A stretch of DNA of 64,000 nucleotides from Bifidobacterium breve (lineage in GTDB: Bacteria; Actinomycetota; Acidimicrobiia; Acidimicrobiales; Acidimicrobilacustridaceae): assembly GCA_945878725.1 (NCBI GenBank), contig CAMCTY010000001.1:186001-250000 (forward strand). The letters are read 5' to 3'. Of this stretch, positions 8,373 to 16,693 are shown in pieces; the first letter of the stretch is position 1, and the number at the start of each line of letters is the position of its first letter. The notes under the pieces are model-generated. The model searched no databases and was not told where the DNA came from. It saw nothing but the letters and a program-made list of their open reading frames with translations. Both the position numbers and the translations under genes were made by a program.

Positions 8373-8611
8373 CTGCGGCGGGGTGACAGTGCGAAACGCG
8401 AAGTTCATGGAAGAAATCGGGTTATTGACCAACGGATTGCACGCTTGTACCCCTACGATGCGTTGAGCAGTAAAGCAAGAGCGCTACACCCCTGTGGCGC
8501 AACAAGAATCACAGCAAAAATCACAGCGCAGCAAAAATCACAGCGAAACCGACAACGAAAACTCACAACGAGACTGACACCGCCGGTTCGCCGGCCACGA
8601 CAGGAGACACG
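8373..8611 (+). other. Intergenic leader with A/C-rich repeats
   Basis: This stretch holds no supported gene. Between about 8500 and 8580 it carries short direct repeats built on AAAATCACAGCG and related CACAAC/GACAAC units, unusually A/C-rich and poor in structure. TTGACC at 8425 and TACGAT at 8454 look promoter-like but are too far apart (23 bp) for a standard pair. It directly precedes the 56-residue gene and could be its unstructured 5' leader. Confidence 0.5.
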
Positions 8612-8782
8612 ATGACTGAGACTCACGAACTGGACACGATCACCGAAGCACTGACGATCATCGATCAGGCGCTTGGCGAAATGCTTCATCGCGAACTCGT
8701 GAGCACGAACGAGGTCTCCGACCTGCTGCTCGATGTCCGTTCGATCCTGTCGCACGACGCAGGTTTGCTCGTCAAGAACTGA
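8612..8782 (+). CDS. 56-residue helical protein of unknown function
   Basis: The frame begins at an ATG 7 bases after CAGGAG, a good Shine-Dalgarno, and encodes 56 acidic residues (start MTETHELDTITEAL, end GLLVKN). The pattern of leucines and isoleucines suggests two amphipathic helices, as in small regulators or partner proteins. It is a monocistronic unit: A/C-rich leader upstream and a strong terminator 43 bases downstream. No family recognised. The strong translation signals and isolated transcription unit make me think it is real and well expressed. Confidence 0.65.
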   Translation: MTETHELDTITEALTIIDQALGEMLHRELVSTNEVSDLLLDVRSILSHDAGLLVKN

Positions 8783-8825
8783 TTGTTTCGCTTCTGGTCC
8801 GAGCATTCGGCCAAACGAGAAACGA

Positions 8826-8862
8826 AAAAAGGCGCACGGCCCAGCGGGTCGTGCGCCTTTTT
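8826..8862. terminator. Bidirectional intrinsic terminator
   Basis: A GC stem GGCGCACG/CGTGCGCC flanked by five A and five T pairs, with a short GC extension in the loop. The T-run follows on the plus strand and the A-run becomes a T-run on the minus strand, so it can end both the 56-residue gene and the DsbA-like gene's opposing transcript. Confidence 0.9.
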
Positions 8863-8926
8863 AGTTGTCGTGCACCTTTTTCGTTCTAGATATCTGTCAT
8901 TGCAGGAGACGTTCGATCGCAGAGAG

Positions 8927-9526
8927 TCAGCGATCGAGGCTCGTGTGCTTGAACTCGTTGAGCGATGACCAACCGGTGAGCATCTCGATGACCTGTTCGA
9001 CGTTTCGTCGTGCATCGGCGCCATCGACCGGGAGGTCCATGAGTCGCACGAACGCCGCCTTGCCTTCGGCCATGAACGTCGGGACACCCCAGACATCAAG
9101 ATCGGTGGCCGCCGTGGTGTGTTCGATGCGGATCGTTTCGAGTGGTCGGCCAGTGGCCACTTCGGCAAAGACGGAATCGACGTCGATCTCATGGGCTCCG
9201 AGGATCGTGCGCAGCACCGACTCGTCGCGGAGTTGGGCGCCTTCGGCATGCCGGGCTTCGAACAGCGATCGGTGAACGGCGGGGAAGAGTTCGGGAACGG
9301 TGTCGCGCACAACGACGGCGGCCTGAAGCGCCAGCAAACCTGTGTCGTCCTGGGGGCGTTCCCAGATGGGAGCTTCGCCTTCCTCAACATGGATCTGCCC
9401 GAGGGAGAACGGAACGAAGGTTACATCCCAATCGGCTCCGTCGAGCAGACCTTCGACAACGTGACTGTGCACGATGCGGGCGAACGGGCAGCGGTAGTCC
9501 CACGTGACTGCAAACGAGATGGTCAT
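8927..9526 (-). CDS. DsbA-family thioredoxin-fold protein (monothiol)
   Basis: 199 residues resembling FrnE/2-hydroxychromene-2-carboxylate isomerase-type DsbA proteins: TWDYRCPFAR at the N-terminus, a helical insert, and WGVPTFM with the cis-Pro loop near the C-terminus. The active site is C13-P-F-A, lacking the second Cys of a CxxC pair, so it is more likely a monothiol or mycothiol-linked enzyme than a disulfide oxidase. No signal peptide, hence cytosolic. No Shine-Dalgarno or near -10 box is obvious. It stands alone, ending towards the shared terminator. Confidence 0.75.
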   Translation of the reverse strand: MTISFAVTWDYRCPFARIVHSHVVEGLLDGADWDVTFVPFSLGQIHVEEGEAPIWERPQDDTGLLALQAAVVVRDTVPELFPAVHRSLFEARHAEGAQLRDESVLRTILGAHEIDVDSVFAEVATGRPLETIRIEHTTAATDLDVWGVPTFMAEGKAAFVRLMDLPVDGADARRNVEQVIEMLTGWSSLNEFKHTSLDR

Positions 9527-9610
9527 GTTGATTTGAACCTGTCTGGTTGGGGGAGTATTCCGTTGGGCGCCGTCGGGATGTGGGCTCTGAGCCCGTAAAC
9601 CCGGTAGCGG

Positions 9611-10183
9611 TCAGGAATGACGTCGATAGAGCGGCCAGAGTGCACGGGCGACGGCACCGAGTCCGATGCCAACTGCAAGTCCACCCGCGACATCCGAGGC
9701 GTGATGGATCTTCACGTGCACGCGGCTGAGGGCGACAAGGCCACCGAGTCCGAAGATCGCCGTTTTGAGGGGGCGCCCAGATTTCTGGGTGAGGAGAATG
9801 CCGGCGACCATGGCCGTGCTGGAGTGTCCACTCGGGAAGCTGGTGGTGAGTGGGATACGCATCTTGTGAGGACGTGGTTCCTGCACAACCGGCCGTTCGC
9901 GTTTGAACTGGCTCTTGATCACGCCGTTGATGATCACCGATTCAACGCCGAGAGCAGCCGCAAGGCGCCATGCAGCGCGAGCGTCTTCCTCGGACCGGAG
10001 ACCACGAGCGAACGCCAGTAGTACCCAGATCAGTCCGAAGTCACCGAGCTCGGTGAGGGCGTACATGATCCGGTCGGTCGGTTCAGTGCCGCGGAGCTTG
10101 TCGAACCAGCCGTCGACGAGCTCATCGAAGCGGGCGATGGGGCCGAGAACGAGGGATGGCTCGGGTAGATCTGTGGGACTCAC
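9611..10183 (-). CDS. PAP2-family membrane phosphatase
   Basis: 190 residues with all three motifs of the type 2 phosphatidic acid phosphatase family: K90-x6-R97-P98, P117-S-G-H and S153-R-x5-H160-x3-D164. Hydrophobic segments between the motifs fit an integral membrane enzyme that dephosphorylates a lipid phosphate (undecaprenyl-PP, phosphatidic acid or an isoprenoid-PP). The GTG start is preceded by a TAGCAT box 7 bases upstream. The neighbours give no clue to the substrate. Confidence 0.9.
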   Translation of the reverse strand: MSPTDLPEPSLVLGPIARFDELVDGWFDKLRGTEPTDRIMYALTELGDFGLIWVLLAFARGLRSEEDARAAWRLAAALGVESVIINGVIKSQFKRERPVVQEPRPHKMRIPLTTSFPSGHSSTAMVAGILLTQKSGRPLKTAIFGLGGLVALSRVHVKIHHASDVAGGLAVGIGLGAVARALWPLYRRHS

Positions 10184-10190
10184 GGGCCCG

Positions 10191-10196
10191 ATGCTA
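10191..10196 (-). promoter_or_regulatory. -10 box of the PAP2 gene
   Basis: TAGCAT on the minus strand, 7 bases before the GTG at 10183. It overlaps the 3' end of the RecB-like gene (stop at 10194-10196). Confidence 0.5.
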
Positions 10197-11057
10197 GGGG
10201 AGCGCTACTGCTGCCCCGTCCGTAAGGGCTGCGGTGGCCGCCTTGGCCTGTTCCCGCAAGGCCTCGGACTCGGCCCGGGCTTTGGAAGGATCGCCCCCGA
10301 ACTCGGGACACCACTTCTGGTAATCGCACCACGAGCAGAGCTTGGACGGTTTGGGCCGGAAGTCCTCGCGCTCGCAGCCAGTCTCGATAGCGGACCAGAC
10401 CGCCCGCAGTTTGTTCTCGAGTTGTCGCGTGGACTGGTCGGTCGGGACGGTGTCGATGACAACAGGCTGCCCAAGGAAGAGGAGTTGGACTCTTGCGGGC
10501 CGACGACCGAGAACGCGTTCGCACAGCAGCGAGTAGAAGTGCACACCGCCGAGACGGGCCTTCTGGAAAGCGGGAGCTGGTGCCCGACCGGTTTTGTAAT
10601 CGGTGATGATGAGCTCACCAGCGGCGTTCTCCTCGAGCCGATCAATGATGCCGCGTAGGAAGATGCCGTCAAGATCGAATTCGAGCTGCATTTCGAGGCC
10701 GACTGGCGTGATCGTCGACGGGTCTTCGAGCTGGAAGTATTTGTCGACGAGCGATGATGCCTCGGCCATGAATTTCGGTTCGAGCTGATCGTCGAGTGCG
10801 AGTTCGATCCACTCGGGATCAGTTTCGATGGCGACCCGCGCCTCGGCCAAACACACCTGGGCGTTTGAAAGGTTGCGTTCGGCCGGATCGAGTGCGAACA
10901 GGCGCTCGAGCGCAGAGTGAACGAGTGTGCCTTTGACCATCGCCGCCGTAGGCGCCTGCGGGATGCGATCGATCGAAGCAAACCGGAAGGCGAGGGCACA
11001 ATCGGTGAACGACGAGACCTTGGATGGTGAGAGCGATGTGGGGAGTTCGAGGGCCAT
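10194..11057 (-). CDS. RecB-like PD-(D/E)XK nuclease with Fe-S staple
   Basis: 287 residues of the actinobacterial stand-alone RecB-family exonuclease type. It opens SPSKVSSFTDC with C20, carries GIIDRLEE and ITDYKTG (the D-x-K catalytic core near residue 170), and ends with C241, C244 and C250, forming with C20 the four-cysteine 4Fe-4S staple known from AddB and Cas4. It is probably a DNA-processing nuclease in repair. No helicase or cas genes are adjacent, so a CRISPR role is not supported. TAGCCT 6 bases before the ATG suggests leaderless transcription. Confidence 0.85.
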   Translation of the reverse strand: MALELPTSLSPSKVSSFTDCALAFRFASIDRIPQAPTAAMVKGTLVHSALERLFALDPAERNLSNAQVCLAEARVAIETDPEWIELALDDQLEPKFMAEASSLVDKYFQLEDPSTITPVGLEMQLEFDLDGIFLRGIIDRLEENAAGELIITDYKTGRAPAPAFQKARLGGVHFYSLLCERVLGRRPARVQLLFLGQPVVIDTVPTDQSTRQLENKLRAVWSAIETGCEREDFRPKPSKLCSWCDYQKWCPEFGGDPSKARAESEALREQAKAATAALTDGAAVALP

Positions 11058-11063
11058 GAACTG

Positions 11064-11069
11064 AGGCTA
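11064..11069 (-). promoter_or_regulatory. -10 box of the RecB-like gene
   Basis: TAGCCT on the minus strand, 6 bases before the ATG at 11057; leaderless-type spacing. Confidence 0.5.
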
Positions 11070-11107
11070 CGCACCCGCTGCGACAGCCTGCGGCCGAAAA
11101 GACGTGC

Positions 11108-11935
11108 TCAGTCGAGAGCGAAGGCCGCCAGAATCGATTCGGCGACGAGCGGGGGATTCTCGAGCGGCCCGAAATGGCCGAGTTCAGGGTGCGACTCGAG
11201 ACGACCGGCCGGTAGTGCGGCGGCGATAGGGCGACCGAAGATGGCCGGAACCGTGTCTTCCACTCCCACGGCGATGGTGACGGGGCAACACACGAGATTG
11301 AGGGATCGGAAGGCCTGATGGGCGGTCCCGTGGGCATACACCTCGGCTTCGTTGTCCGGCTGGCATTTGAGCGTCACCGTGCCGTCATCAGTCGTGACGA
11401 AACCGTGATCGACGTAGGCGCGTAGAGCCACAGCGTCGAGCCCGCTGAACGGCGGCTTAGCCGCGTAGTTCTCGAACGCTTCGTCGTGGCTTGCGAAAGT
11501 CGGACGTCGACGTCGAGCTCCGTTCGAAAGTGGGTTGTCAGGCTGGTAACCGATGGCAATCTCCGGAGGCATGACGACAGGCTCCCAGCAGTACATGGAG
11601 CGAAAGGTTCCCGGTCTGCGCTGTTCGGCGAGCAGTAGCGCCGCTCCACCTTTGGAATGGCCGACGGCAAACGGTCGCTCCAACCCGAGAGCGTCGACAA
11701 CGGCCAGGACGTCGTCGGCGAAACCATCCCACTCGAGCGGACGCCCAAGCGGTGCCGTGGAATCTCCGTGCGCGCGCATGTCGATCGAGAAGCGTCGGAA
11801 TCCGGTGAGATGCGACGCAAGTGGTTCCCACACGAGTCCGTGGAAACCGGTCGCGTGGACGAGTAACAACGGAGGACCGTCACCCCCGAGATCGTGGACT
11901 TCAAGTTCCACACCGTCGGTCGAGTCGACCCTCAT
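11108..11935 (-). CDS. Alpha/beta hydrolase
   Basis: 275 residues with the full alpha/beta-hydrolase pattern: LLLVHATGFHG (oxyanion region), the nucleophile S94 in GHSKGG, the acid region in GVEDTVP, and the catalytic His in ELGHFGPLE. It is a cytosolic esterase, lactonase or similar hydrolase; the substrate cannot be told. I use the ATG at 11935, where AGGTGA lies upstream; a TTG immediately before it is also in frame. It is transcribed away from the SDR gene's end 52 bases upstream, on the same strand. Confidence 0.85.
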   Translation of the reverse strand: MRVDSTDGVELEVHDLGGDGPPLLLVHATGFHGLVWEPLASHLTGFRRFSIDMRAHGDSTAPLGRPLEWDGFADDVLAVVDALGLERPFAVGHSKGGAALLLAEQRRPGTFRSMYCWEPVVMPPEIAIGYQPDNPLSNGARRRRPTFASHDEAFENYAAKPPFSGLDAVALRAYVDHGFVTTDDGTVTLKCQPDNEAEVYAHGTAHQAFRSLNLVCCPVTIAVGVEDTVPAIFGRPIAAALPAGRLESHPELGHFGPLENPPLVAESILAAFALD

Positions 11936-11987
11936 CAAATCACCTGTCTGTCATCGTCGACCCCACCGGTGTCGATCGGATGGAACC

Positions 11988-12893
11988 TCAGCCGGCGTCG
12001 CCCATGACTGTCTTCACGATCTTGCTGATCTCGCCGCTGGAATCCTCGGGAACGATGTAACCGGTCTCGTCGCGGATGATGCTCAGGTGTTCGGCTACAT
12101 CTTCGGCGGTGAGATTGGGGTTGTAATAACCCGGGGTCAGGCCGATGAAGAAACGGGAGATGATGCCACCGGCAGCGGAGAAGATTTCACCGGTGGGTTC
12201 GCACGCATCCGATGACAGGTACGCCACCAACGGACTGACGAGAGCGGGATCGAGCGCGTCGCCGGCCGCACCGAACATCTCCTCGGTCATGCGGGTGAGG
12301 GCGACAGGCGCGATTGCGTTCGCCTTGATGTTGTTCTTGCGGCCCTCAATGGCCAGTACGCGGGTGAGGCCGACAAGGCCCATCTTCGCAGCGCCGTAGT
12401 TCGCCTGACCGAAGTTGCCGAGGATGCCGGAGTTCGACGAGGTCGACACGATGCGTCCGTAGCCCTTCCCCCGCATGATCTGGAACGCCGGCTGCGTGAC
12501 ATTGAATGCGCCAAGCAGGTGGACTTGGATGACCGATTCGATCATTGCCTGGTCGAGATTGTGGAACGACTTGTCGCGGAGGATGCCGGCGTTGTTGACG
12601 AGAATGTCAACGGTGCCAAACGCGTCGACGGCGGTCTGCACGATGGCCTTGCCGCCCTCGGCAGTAGCGACGGAGTTGCCGTCGGCGACTGCTTCACCGC
12701 CGAGATCGAGAATCTCCTGTACGACGCGCTGCGCCGGACCGGCATCGCCGCCTTCACCAGACAGCGAACCGCCGAGATCGTTGATGACGAGCCTGGCGCC
12801 ACGACTGGCCAGTTCAAGGGCGTGATGGCGGCCGAGGCCACCTCCGGCGCCAGTGATGATGGCGACCTTGCCGTCGAATCCGATGTCAGCCAT
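11988..12893 (-). CDS. SDR oxidoreductase, 17-beta-HSD4-like (3-hydroxyacyl-CoA dehydrogenase type)
   Basis: 301 residues of the short-chain dehydrogenase family: TGAGGGLGRHHAL (NAD(P)-binding), VNDLGGSLSGEG, NNAGILRDKSF, STSSNSG and Y-x3-K in YGAAK. The VNDLGG stretch and the long C-terminal tail resemble the SDR domain of the peroxisomal multifunctional enzyme type 2, which oxidises 3-hydroxyacyl-CoA. The ATG at 12893 is fixed by a strong AGGAGG upstream; the longer open frame to 13334 is antisense to the next gene. It could serve beta-oxidation with the thiolase and acyl-CoA dehydrogenase elsewhere in the window. Confidence 0.88.
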   Translation of the reverse strand: MADIGFDGKVAIITGAGGGLGRHHALELASRGARLVINDLGGSLSGEGGDAGPAQRVVQEILDLGGEAVADGNSVATAEGGKAIVQTAVDAFGTVDILVNNAGILRDKSFHNLDQAMIESVIQVHLLGAFNVTQPAFQIMRGKGYGRIVSTSSNSGILGNFGQANYGAAKMGLVGLTRVLAIEGRKNNIKANAIAPVALTRMTEEMFGAAGDALDPALVSPLVAYLSSDACEPTGEIFSAAGGIISRFFIGLTPGYYNPNLTAEDVAEHLSIIRDETGYIVPEDSSGEISKIVKTVMGDAG

Positions 12894-13000
12894 GAAAATG
12901 CTCCTCCTGCGCTGATGCGCTGGAACGATTGTGGGACGGGGGTCAGCGTAGCCAGCGAGGTTAGGGGTGTACCGAATCCGTCCCGAGCCGCTCCATTGGA

Positions 13001-13006
13001 TAGCGT
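13001..13006 (+). promoter_or_regulatory. -10 box of the 107-residue gene
   Basis: TAGCGT, 7 bases before the ATG at 13014; leaderless-type spacing that fixes the start. Confidence 0.5.
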
Positions 13007-13013
13007 GAGCCTT

Positions 13014-13337
13014 ATGGGAACGTCGATCAGTACAGAGAAGGTCTTCCGCCGCCGCCAGAAGGTGGCCGCTGCCGTCGACATGCCGGGTGTTCCGGTCGGC
13101 ACGTTCGGCAAGGTCTGGTTCGTTTCCGGAGTCACGTGGATCCGCTATCACGTCGCATTTGAGAATGGCGAGGAAATCGCGAACGTCGACGCGTCCCAAC
13201 TCGTTGACCGCAAGGCGTGGACCGCTGACCACGCGAAGATCGAACTCGCGGAACGCCAAGCGGCACAGGCTGTCGAACGCGGCGAGCGTCGGGCCGAGTT
13301 GTTGGCCAATCTCGCCGACGAGCCCAGCGGGCATTGA
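13014..13337 (+). CDS. Small SH3/KOW-like protein with basic helical tail
   Basis: 107 residues. The central part (VGTFGKVWFVSGVTWIRYHV, then NGEEIANVD) reads as an SH3/KOW-like barrel, and the C-terminal 40 residues form a charged helix rich in Glu, Arg and Ala. The start is set by the TAGCGT box 7 bases upstream. It precedes an LLM-class oxidoreductase gene, as the other SH3-like gene at 7052-7366 follows one. No function is known to me. Confidence 0.6.
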   Translation: MGTSISTEKVFRRRQKVAAAVDMPGVPVGTFGKVWFVSGVTWIRYHVAFENGEEIANVDASQLVDRKAWTADHAKIELAERQAAQAVERGERRAELLANLADEPSGH

Positions 13338-13364
13338 ACCTCACGCGGTAATACATTCGCTCGG

Positions 13365-13370
13365 TAAGAT
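13365..13370 (+). promoter_or_regulatory. Possible -10 box for the LLM gene 13424-14455
   Basis: TAAGAT in the gap after the SH3-like gene. It would give a leader of about 45 bases containing the GGAG Shine-Dalgarno. -35 not clear. Confidence 0.35.
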
Positions 13371-13423
13371 ATTTGGCGGACTCGTCTCTCGCGAGGATCG
13401 ACGCGAACCAGATGGAGAACACG

Positions 13424-14455
13424 ATGAAGCTGGGCATGCAGATCGATTACTCGGGGGGCTTCAAGGAGTCGGCGAAGCGAGTTGCCGATTACGAGAAGGC
13501 CGGTCTTGATATCGCATGGGTCGCCGAGGCTTACGGCTTCGATGCTGCGACGTTCATGGGTTACCTCGCAGCGACGACGGAGTCGATCACGATTGCCTCC
13601 GGGATCCTGCCGATTTACACCCGCACGCCCACGCTGATCGCAATGACGGCAGCGGGCATGGACGCACTGACTGACGGACGTTTCATCCTCGGTCTCGGCG
13701 CATCGGGTCCACAGGTGATCGAAGGATTCCATGGCGTGCGTTACGACGCTCCTCTGGGTCGCACCCGCGAGATCATCGACATCTGTCGGCAGGTCTGGAA
13801 GCGTGAACGCGTCGAATACGACGGTCGCTATTACACGCTGCCGCTTCCCGCCGACCGCGGAACCGGTCTGGGTAAGCCACTGAAGATCATTGCCAAGCCG
13901 GTTCGCGAGGAGATTCCGATCTGGATCGCGTCACTCGGCCCGAAGAACGTCGAGATGACCGCCGAAGTCGCCAACGGTTGGCTACCGATCTTCTTCATGC
14001 CCGAGCGTGCCGACGAAGTTTGGGGTGCTGATCTCGCCGCCGGGCGGGCCAAGCGGGCTCCGGAACTCGGCCCCCTCGAGATCGCGGCCGGTGGCCTTGT
14101 GGCGATCGGTGACGATGCCGGTGACATCGCGGAACTGTCGCGACCGATGGTTGCGCTCTACGTCGGTGGTATGGGAGCCAAGGGTCGAAACTTCTACAAC
14201 GACCTCATGTGTCGGTACGGCTACGAGGCTGAAGCGGCCAAGATCCAGGATCTTTACCTCGAGGGCAAGAAGGACGAGGCCGCGGCGATCGTCCCGAAGG
14301 AGTTCCTCGAACTCACGAACCTGTGTGGGCCCGAGGGCTTCGTGCGCGACCGTCTCGAGGCATTCAAAGAAGCCGGCGTCAGCGTGCTCAACATCATCCC
14401 CGTGGGCGACAACCCGACGGCGATGATCGAAAAACTCAAAACCTGGGTTTCGTAG
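13424..14455 (+). CDS. LLM-class F420-dependent oxidoreductase
   Basis: 343 residues: LGMQIDYSGGF, AWVAEAYGFD, ASGILPIYTRTP, GRFILGLGASGPQV, IWIASLGPKNVEM and the C-terminal GVSVLNIIPVGD. This is the long LLM type common in actinobacteria, typically F420-dependent. The ATG at 13424 is chosen for the GGAGA 8-9 bases upstream; the ATG at 13412 is an alternative. Its end faces the nitronate monooxygenase-like gene 8 bases away. The substrate is unknown. Confidence 0.88.
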   Translation: MKLGMQIDYSGGFKESAKRVADYEKAGLDIAWVAEAYGFDAATFMGYLAATTESITIASGILPIYTRTPTLIAMTAAGMDALTDGRFILGLGASGPQVIEGFHGVRYDAPLGRTREIIDICRQVWKRERVEYDGRYYTLPLPADRGTGLGKPLKIIAKPVREEIPIWIASLGPKNVEMTAEVANGWLPIFFMPERADEVWGADLAAGRAKRAPELGPLEIAAGGLVAIGDDAGDIAELSRPMVALYVGGMGAKGRNFYNDLMCRYGYEAEAAKIQDLYLEGKKDEAAAIVPKEFLELTNLCGPEGFVRDRLEAFKEAGVSVLNIIPVGDNPTAMIEKLKTWVS

Positions 14456-14463
14456 GTGCTGGG

Positions 14464-15435
14464 TCAGAGCTTGGCGCCGACCCTCTCGAAAACCGCTTCG
14501 GCTTCGGCTACGAACTGACGCACGAGATCTCCTGCGGGGATCAATTCATCGATGGCACCGACGCCCTGTCCGGCCGGCCAGAACTCGCGCTCCGGATCGA
14601 CCTCTGTGTCGGGACCGGCACCGAGATGGTTCGCTCCGTCTTCCATCGATGCGAGGAGTTGAGCCGGGAAAGGCTTGAGTTCCTCGGGGTGCTCTTCGAA
14701 GTGTTGTGTGTAGGCGTTTCGAACGACGCGACACGTCTTGCCACTGAAGGCCTTACTAATGACGGTGTCGTCTTCAGCCATGTCGATCAGACGTTGCTTG
14801 TAGCCCGGGGTGCCCCAAGCCTCGGGTGTCGCGATGAAACGCGTGCCAATCCAAACGCCGTCGGCGCCAAGGGTGAGCGACGCAGCAAGTCCTCTTCCGT
14901 CGAACAGACCTCCGGCGGCAACGACCGGCACGCGTCCGTCGACAGCATCGACAACCTGCGGAATGAGAGCCATCGTCGCGATAGTTCCTGTGTGGCCGCC
15001 CGCTTCGGTTCCTTGGGCGATGACGAGATCACAACCGGCCGCAACGGCAGCAACAGCGTGGCGAACTTTTCCGCACATGGACGCAACGAGAACGTTGTTG
15101 TCGTGACAGAGGTTCACGACGTCGCGCGGAACTCCGAGACCGGCGACGAATACACGGCCACCGTGTTCGATGATCGCTCGGACCTGTTCGGGCATGTCGC
15201 CGGGAAGCGCGGTGAGGAGATCGACACCCCAGGGTCTCGTCGTGGCGCCAGCCACGAGATCCATCTCGGCGATCATGCGATCGAGCCCCATCGTCGAAGC
15301 GCCCATGCAGCCGAAGCCGCCGGCTTCACTCACGGCGGTCACCAGTTCGTGATAGCTCACACCGCCCATTCCGGCGAGCATGACGGGGTGTTCGATTTCG
15401 AGAAGTTCAGTCAGTCGTGTCTGCACGGACACCAC
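14464..15435 (-). CDS. Nitronate monooxygenase-like flavin oxidoreductase
   Basis: 323 residues of the 2-nitropropane dioxygenase/enoyl reductase TIM-barrel family: HPVMLAGMGG, IAQGTEAGGHTG (phosphate and His region) and GADGVWIGTRF. Family members bind FMN and oxidise nitronates or reduce enoyl groups. The first GTG is at 15435; a GTG three codons on (15426) is as likely. It overlaps the end of the upstream flavoprotein gene by about 29 bases, so the two are one operon. Confidence 0.85.
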   Translation of the reverse strand: MVSVQTRLTELLEIEHPVMLAGMGGVSYHELVTAVSEAGGFGCMGASTMGLDRMIAEMDLVAGATTRPWGVDLLTALPGDMPEQVRAIIEHGGRVFVAGLGVPRDVVNLCHDNNVLVASMCGKVRHAVAAVAAGCDLVIAQGTEAGGHTGTIATMALIPQVVDAVDGRVPVVAAGGLFDGRGLAASLTLGADGVWIGTRFIATPEAWGTPGYKQRLIDMAEDDTVISKAFSGKTCRVVRNAYTQHFEEHPEELKPFPAQLLASMEDGANHLGAGPDTEVDPEREFWPAGQGVGAIDELIPAGDLVRQFVAEAEAVFERVGAKL

Positions 15436-16669
15436 GGTAGGCGCCCGGCCCGCTCAACATCTTGCGATGCCAGCGTTTCGGTGTGAGAAGCACGGCGCGT
15501 GGGTAATCCTCAAACAACCACCGTGCGAAATTGCGGCGCGTCCAGTCAGTGAGACCGGCGATACGTACCGCCCCGCGTGCACCAAGTGGGCTGCGGAGAA
15601 TGGCCGTCAAACGTTCGGCGAAACGATGATCGACAGCGAGTTCGTTGTGCACCGTCTGCTCGTAGAGGGCGGTTGCTGAAGCGGGATTGTTGCGATGGGC
15701 GATGATCGCCTCGGCCGCCCAACGGCCGGTGAGAAGCGCTTGTCCGATTCCCTCGCCGGTCATCGGGTCGGTTGCGGCGGCAGCATCTCCAACGAACAAT
15801 GCGCGTCCGCTGGTGAGTTGTGTTGAATCGACCCGTGCCGGGATGGGCCACGCGCGATGCGGGCCCTCCGGTGCGGCGTCGGCTCCGAGAAAGGCGCGAA
15901 TGTGTGGACGAGCCAAGAGATCTCGCCAGACGGCCGCCATGTCGCCGACCTTGTAACTGCTTCCGCGCAAGATGCCGAAGCCCACGTTGGCGACGCCATC
16001 GGCGATAGGAAACGACCATGCGTATCCGGGAAGCAGATCCGGTTCGAACCAGATAGCGAGTTCGCTTGCTGCTTCGGGGGACACGCCGGTGAAGTACTGG
16101 CGGAATGCGTGCCACTCACCCCGATAGGTCGGATCGTTGACCCCCAGCGCTTTGCGCAGCGGAGACCACATGCCATCGGCGCCGATCACCCACGAGGCAT
16201 TGATGGTTCCGACGCCGTCAACGTCGAGGCAGAATCCGTCAGTAGTCGCAGCTGCATGAACAAGCGCGGCGTTCTCGTGAATGGTGACTCCGGCTCGGCG
16301 GGCCAGCGCGACAAGTTCCGCGTCGAGATCCTTCCGACGGCAGACGGCGGCGAATCGGCCATCGCCCCGCGGCAACGGAAACGTGACTTGGCGGCCACTT
16401 GGGGAGCGCACGAGCACATCGTCGACGTCGATCCATGAATCGACGAGTGAGGGATCGAGGCCAAGAGAGTCGAGTTCTCGGAGTGCTGACGTCGTGAGTC
16501 CGTCGCCGCAGATCTTGTCGCGGGGAAACGTCGCCTTATCGATCACCAGTACGTCGATGCTGGCGCGCACTAGGGCAATCGCCGCAGCAGTTCCCGCCGG
16601 TCCGGCGCCGATGATCGCGACCTCGGTGGTCAACGACCGTGTGGATTGGGGGGCGGAGTCGGTCGGCAT
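15407..16669 (-). CDS. Geranylgeranyl reductase-family flavoprotein
   Basis: 420 residues with an N-terminal FAD motif VAIIGAGPAGTAAA, the family signature TFPRDKICGDGLT, PGYAWSFPIADGVANVGFG, and GDAAAATDPMTGEGIG. The family hydrogenates isoprenoid double bonds; in mycobacteria the relative MenJ saturates one bond of menaquinone. A role in menaquinone or polyprenol saturation is therefore plausible, but unproven. A TATTCT box lies 9 bases before the ATG. It overlaps the nitronate monooxygenase-like gene and follows DUF983 on the same strand by 24 bases. Confidence 0.85.
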   Translation of the reverse strand: MPTDSAPQSTRSLTTEVAIIGAGPAGTAAAIALVRASIDVLVIDKATFPRDKICGDGLTTSALRELDSLGLDPSLVDSWIDVDDVLVRSPSGRQVTFPLPRGDGRFAAVCRRKDLDAELVALARRAGVTIHENAALVHAAATTDGFCLDVDGVGTINASWVIGADGMWSPLRKALGVNDPTYRGEWHAFRQYFTGVSPEAASELAIWFEPDLLPGYAWSFPIADGVANVGFGILRGSSYKVGDMAAVWRDLLARPHIRAFLGADAAPEGPHRAWPIPARVDSTQLTSGRALFVGDAAAATDPMTGEGIGQALLTGRWAAEAIIAHRNNPASATALYEQTVHNELAVDHRFAERLTAILRSPLGARGAVRIAGLTDWTRRNFARWLFEDYPRAVLLTPKRWHRKMLSGPGAYRGVRADTTD

Positions 16670-16678
16670 TAAAGGAGA

Positions 16679-16684
16679 AGAATA
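16679..16684 (-). promoter_or_regulatory. -10 box of the geranylgeranyl reductase-like gene
   Basis: TATTCT on the minus strand, 9 bases before the ATG at 16669; near-leaderless spacing. Confidence 0.4.
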
Positions 16685-16693
16685 CGACCCCGA

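Noticed and set aside
8500-8580. CRISPR-like array
   Set aside because: The A/C-rich units are short, irregular and without constant spacers or cas genes; the RecB-like nuclease at 10194 is a stand-alone type.
12894-13334. Long N-terminal extension of the SDR gene at 11988
   Set aside because: It overlaps the 107-residue gene on the other strand; a strong AGGAGG marks the ATG at 12893.
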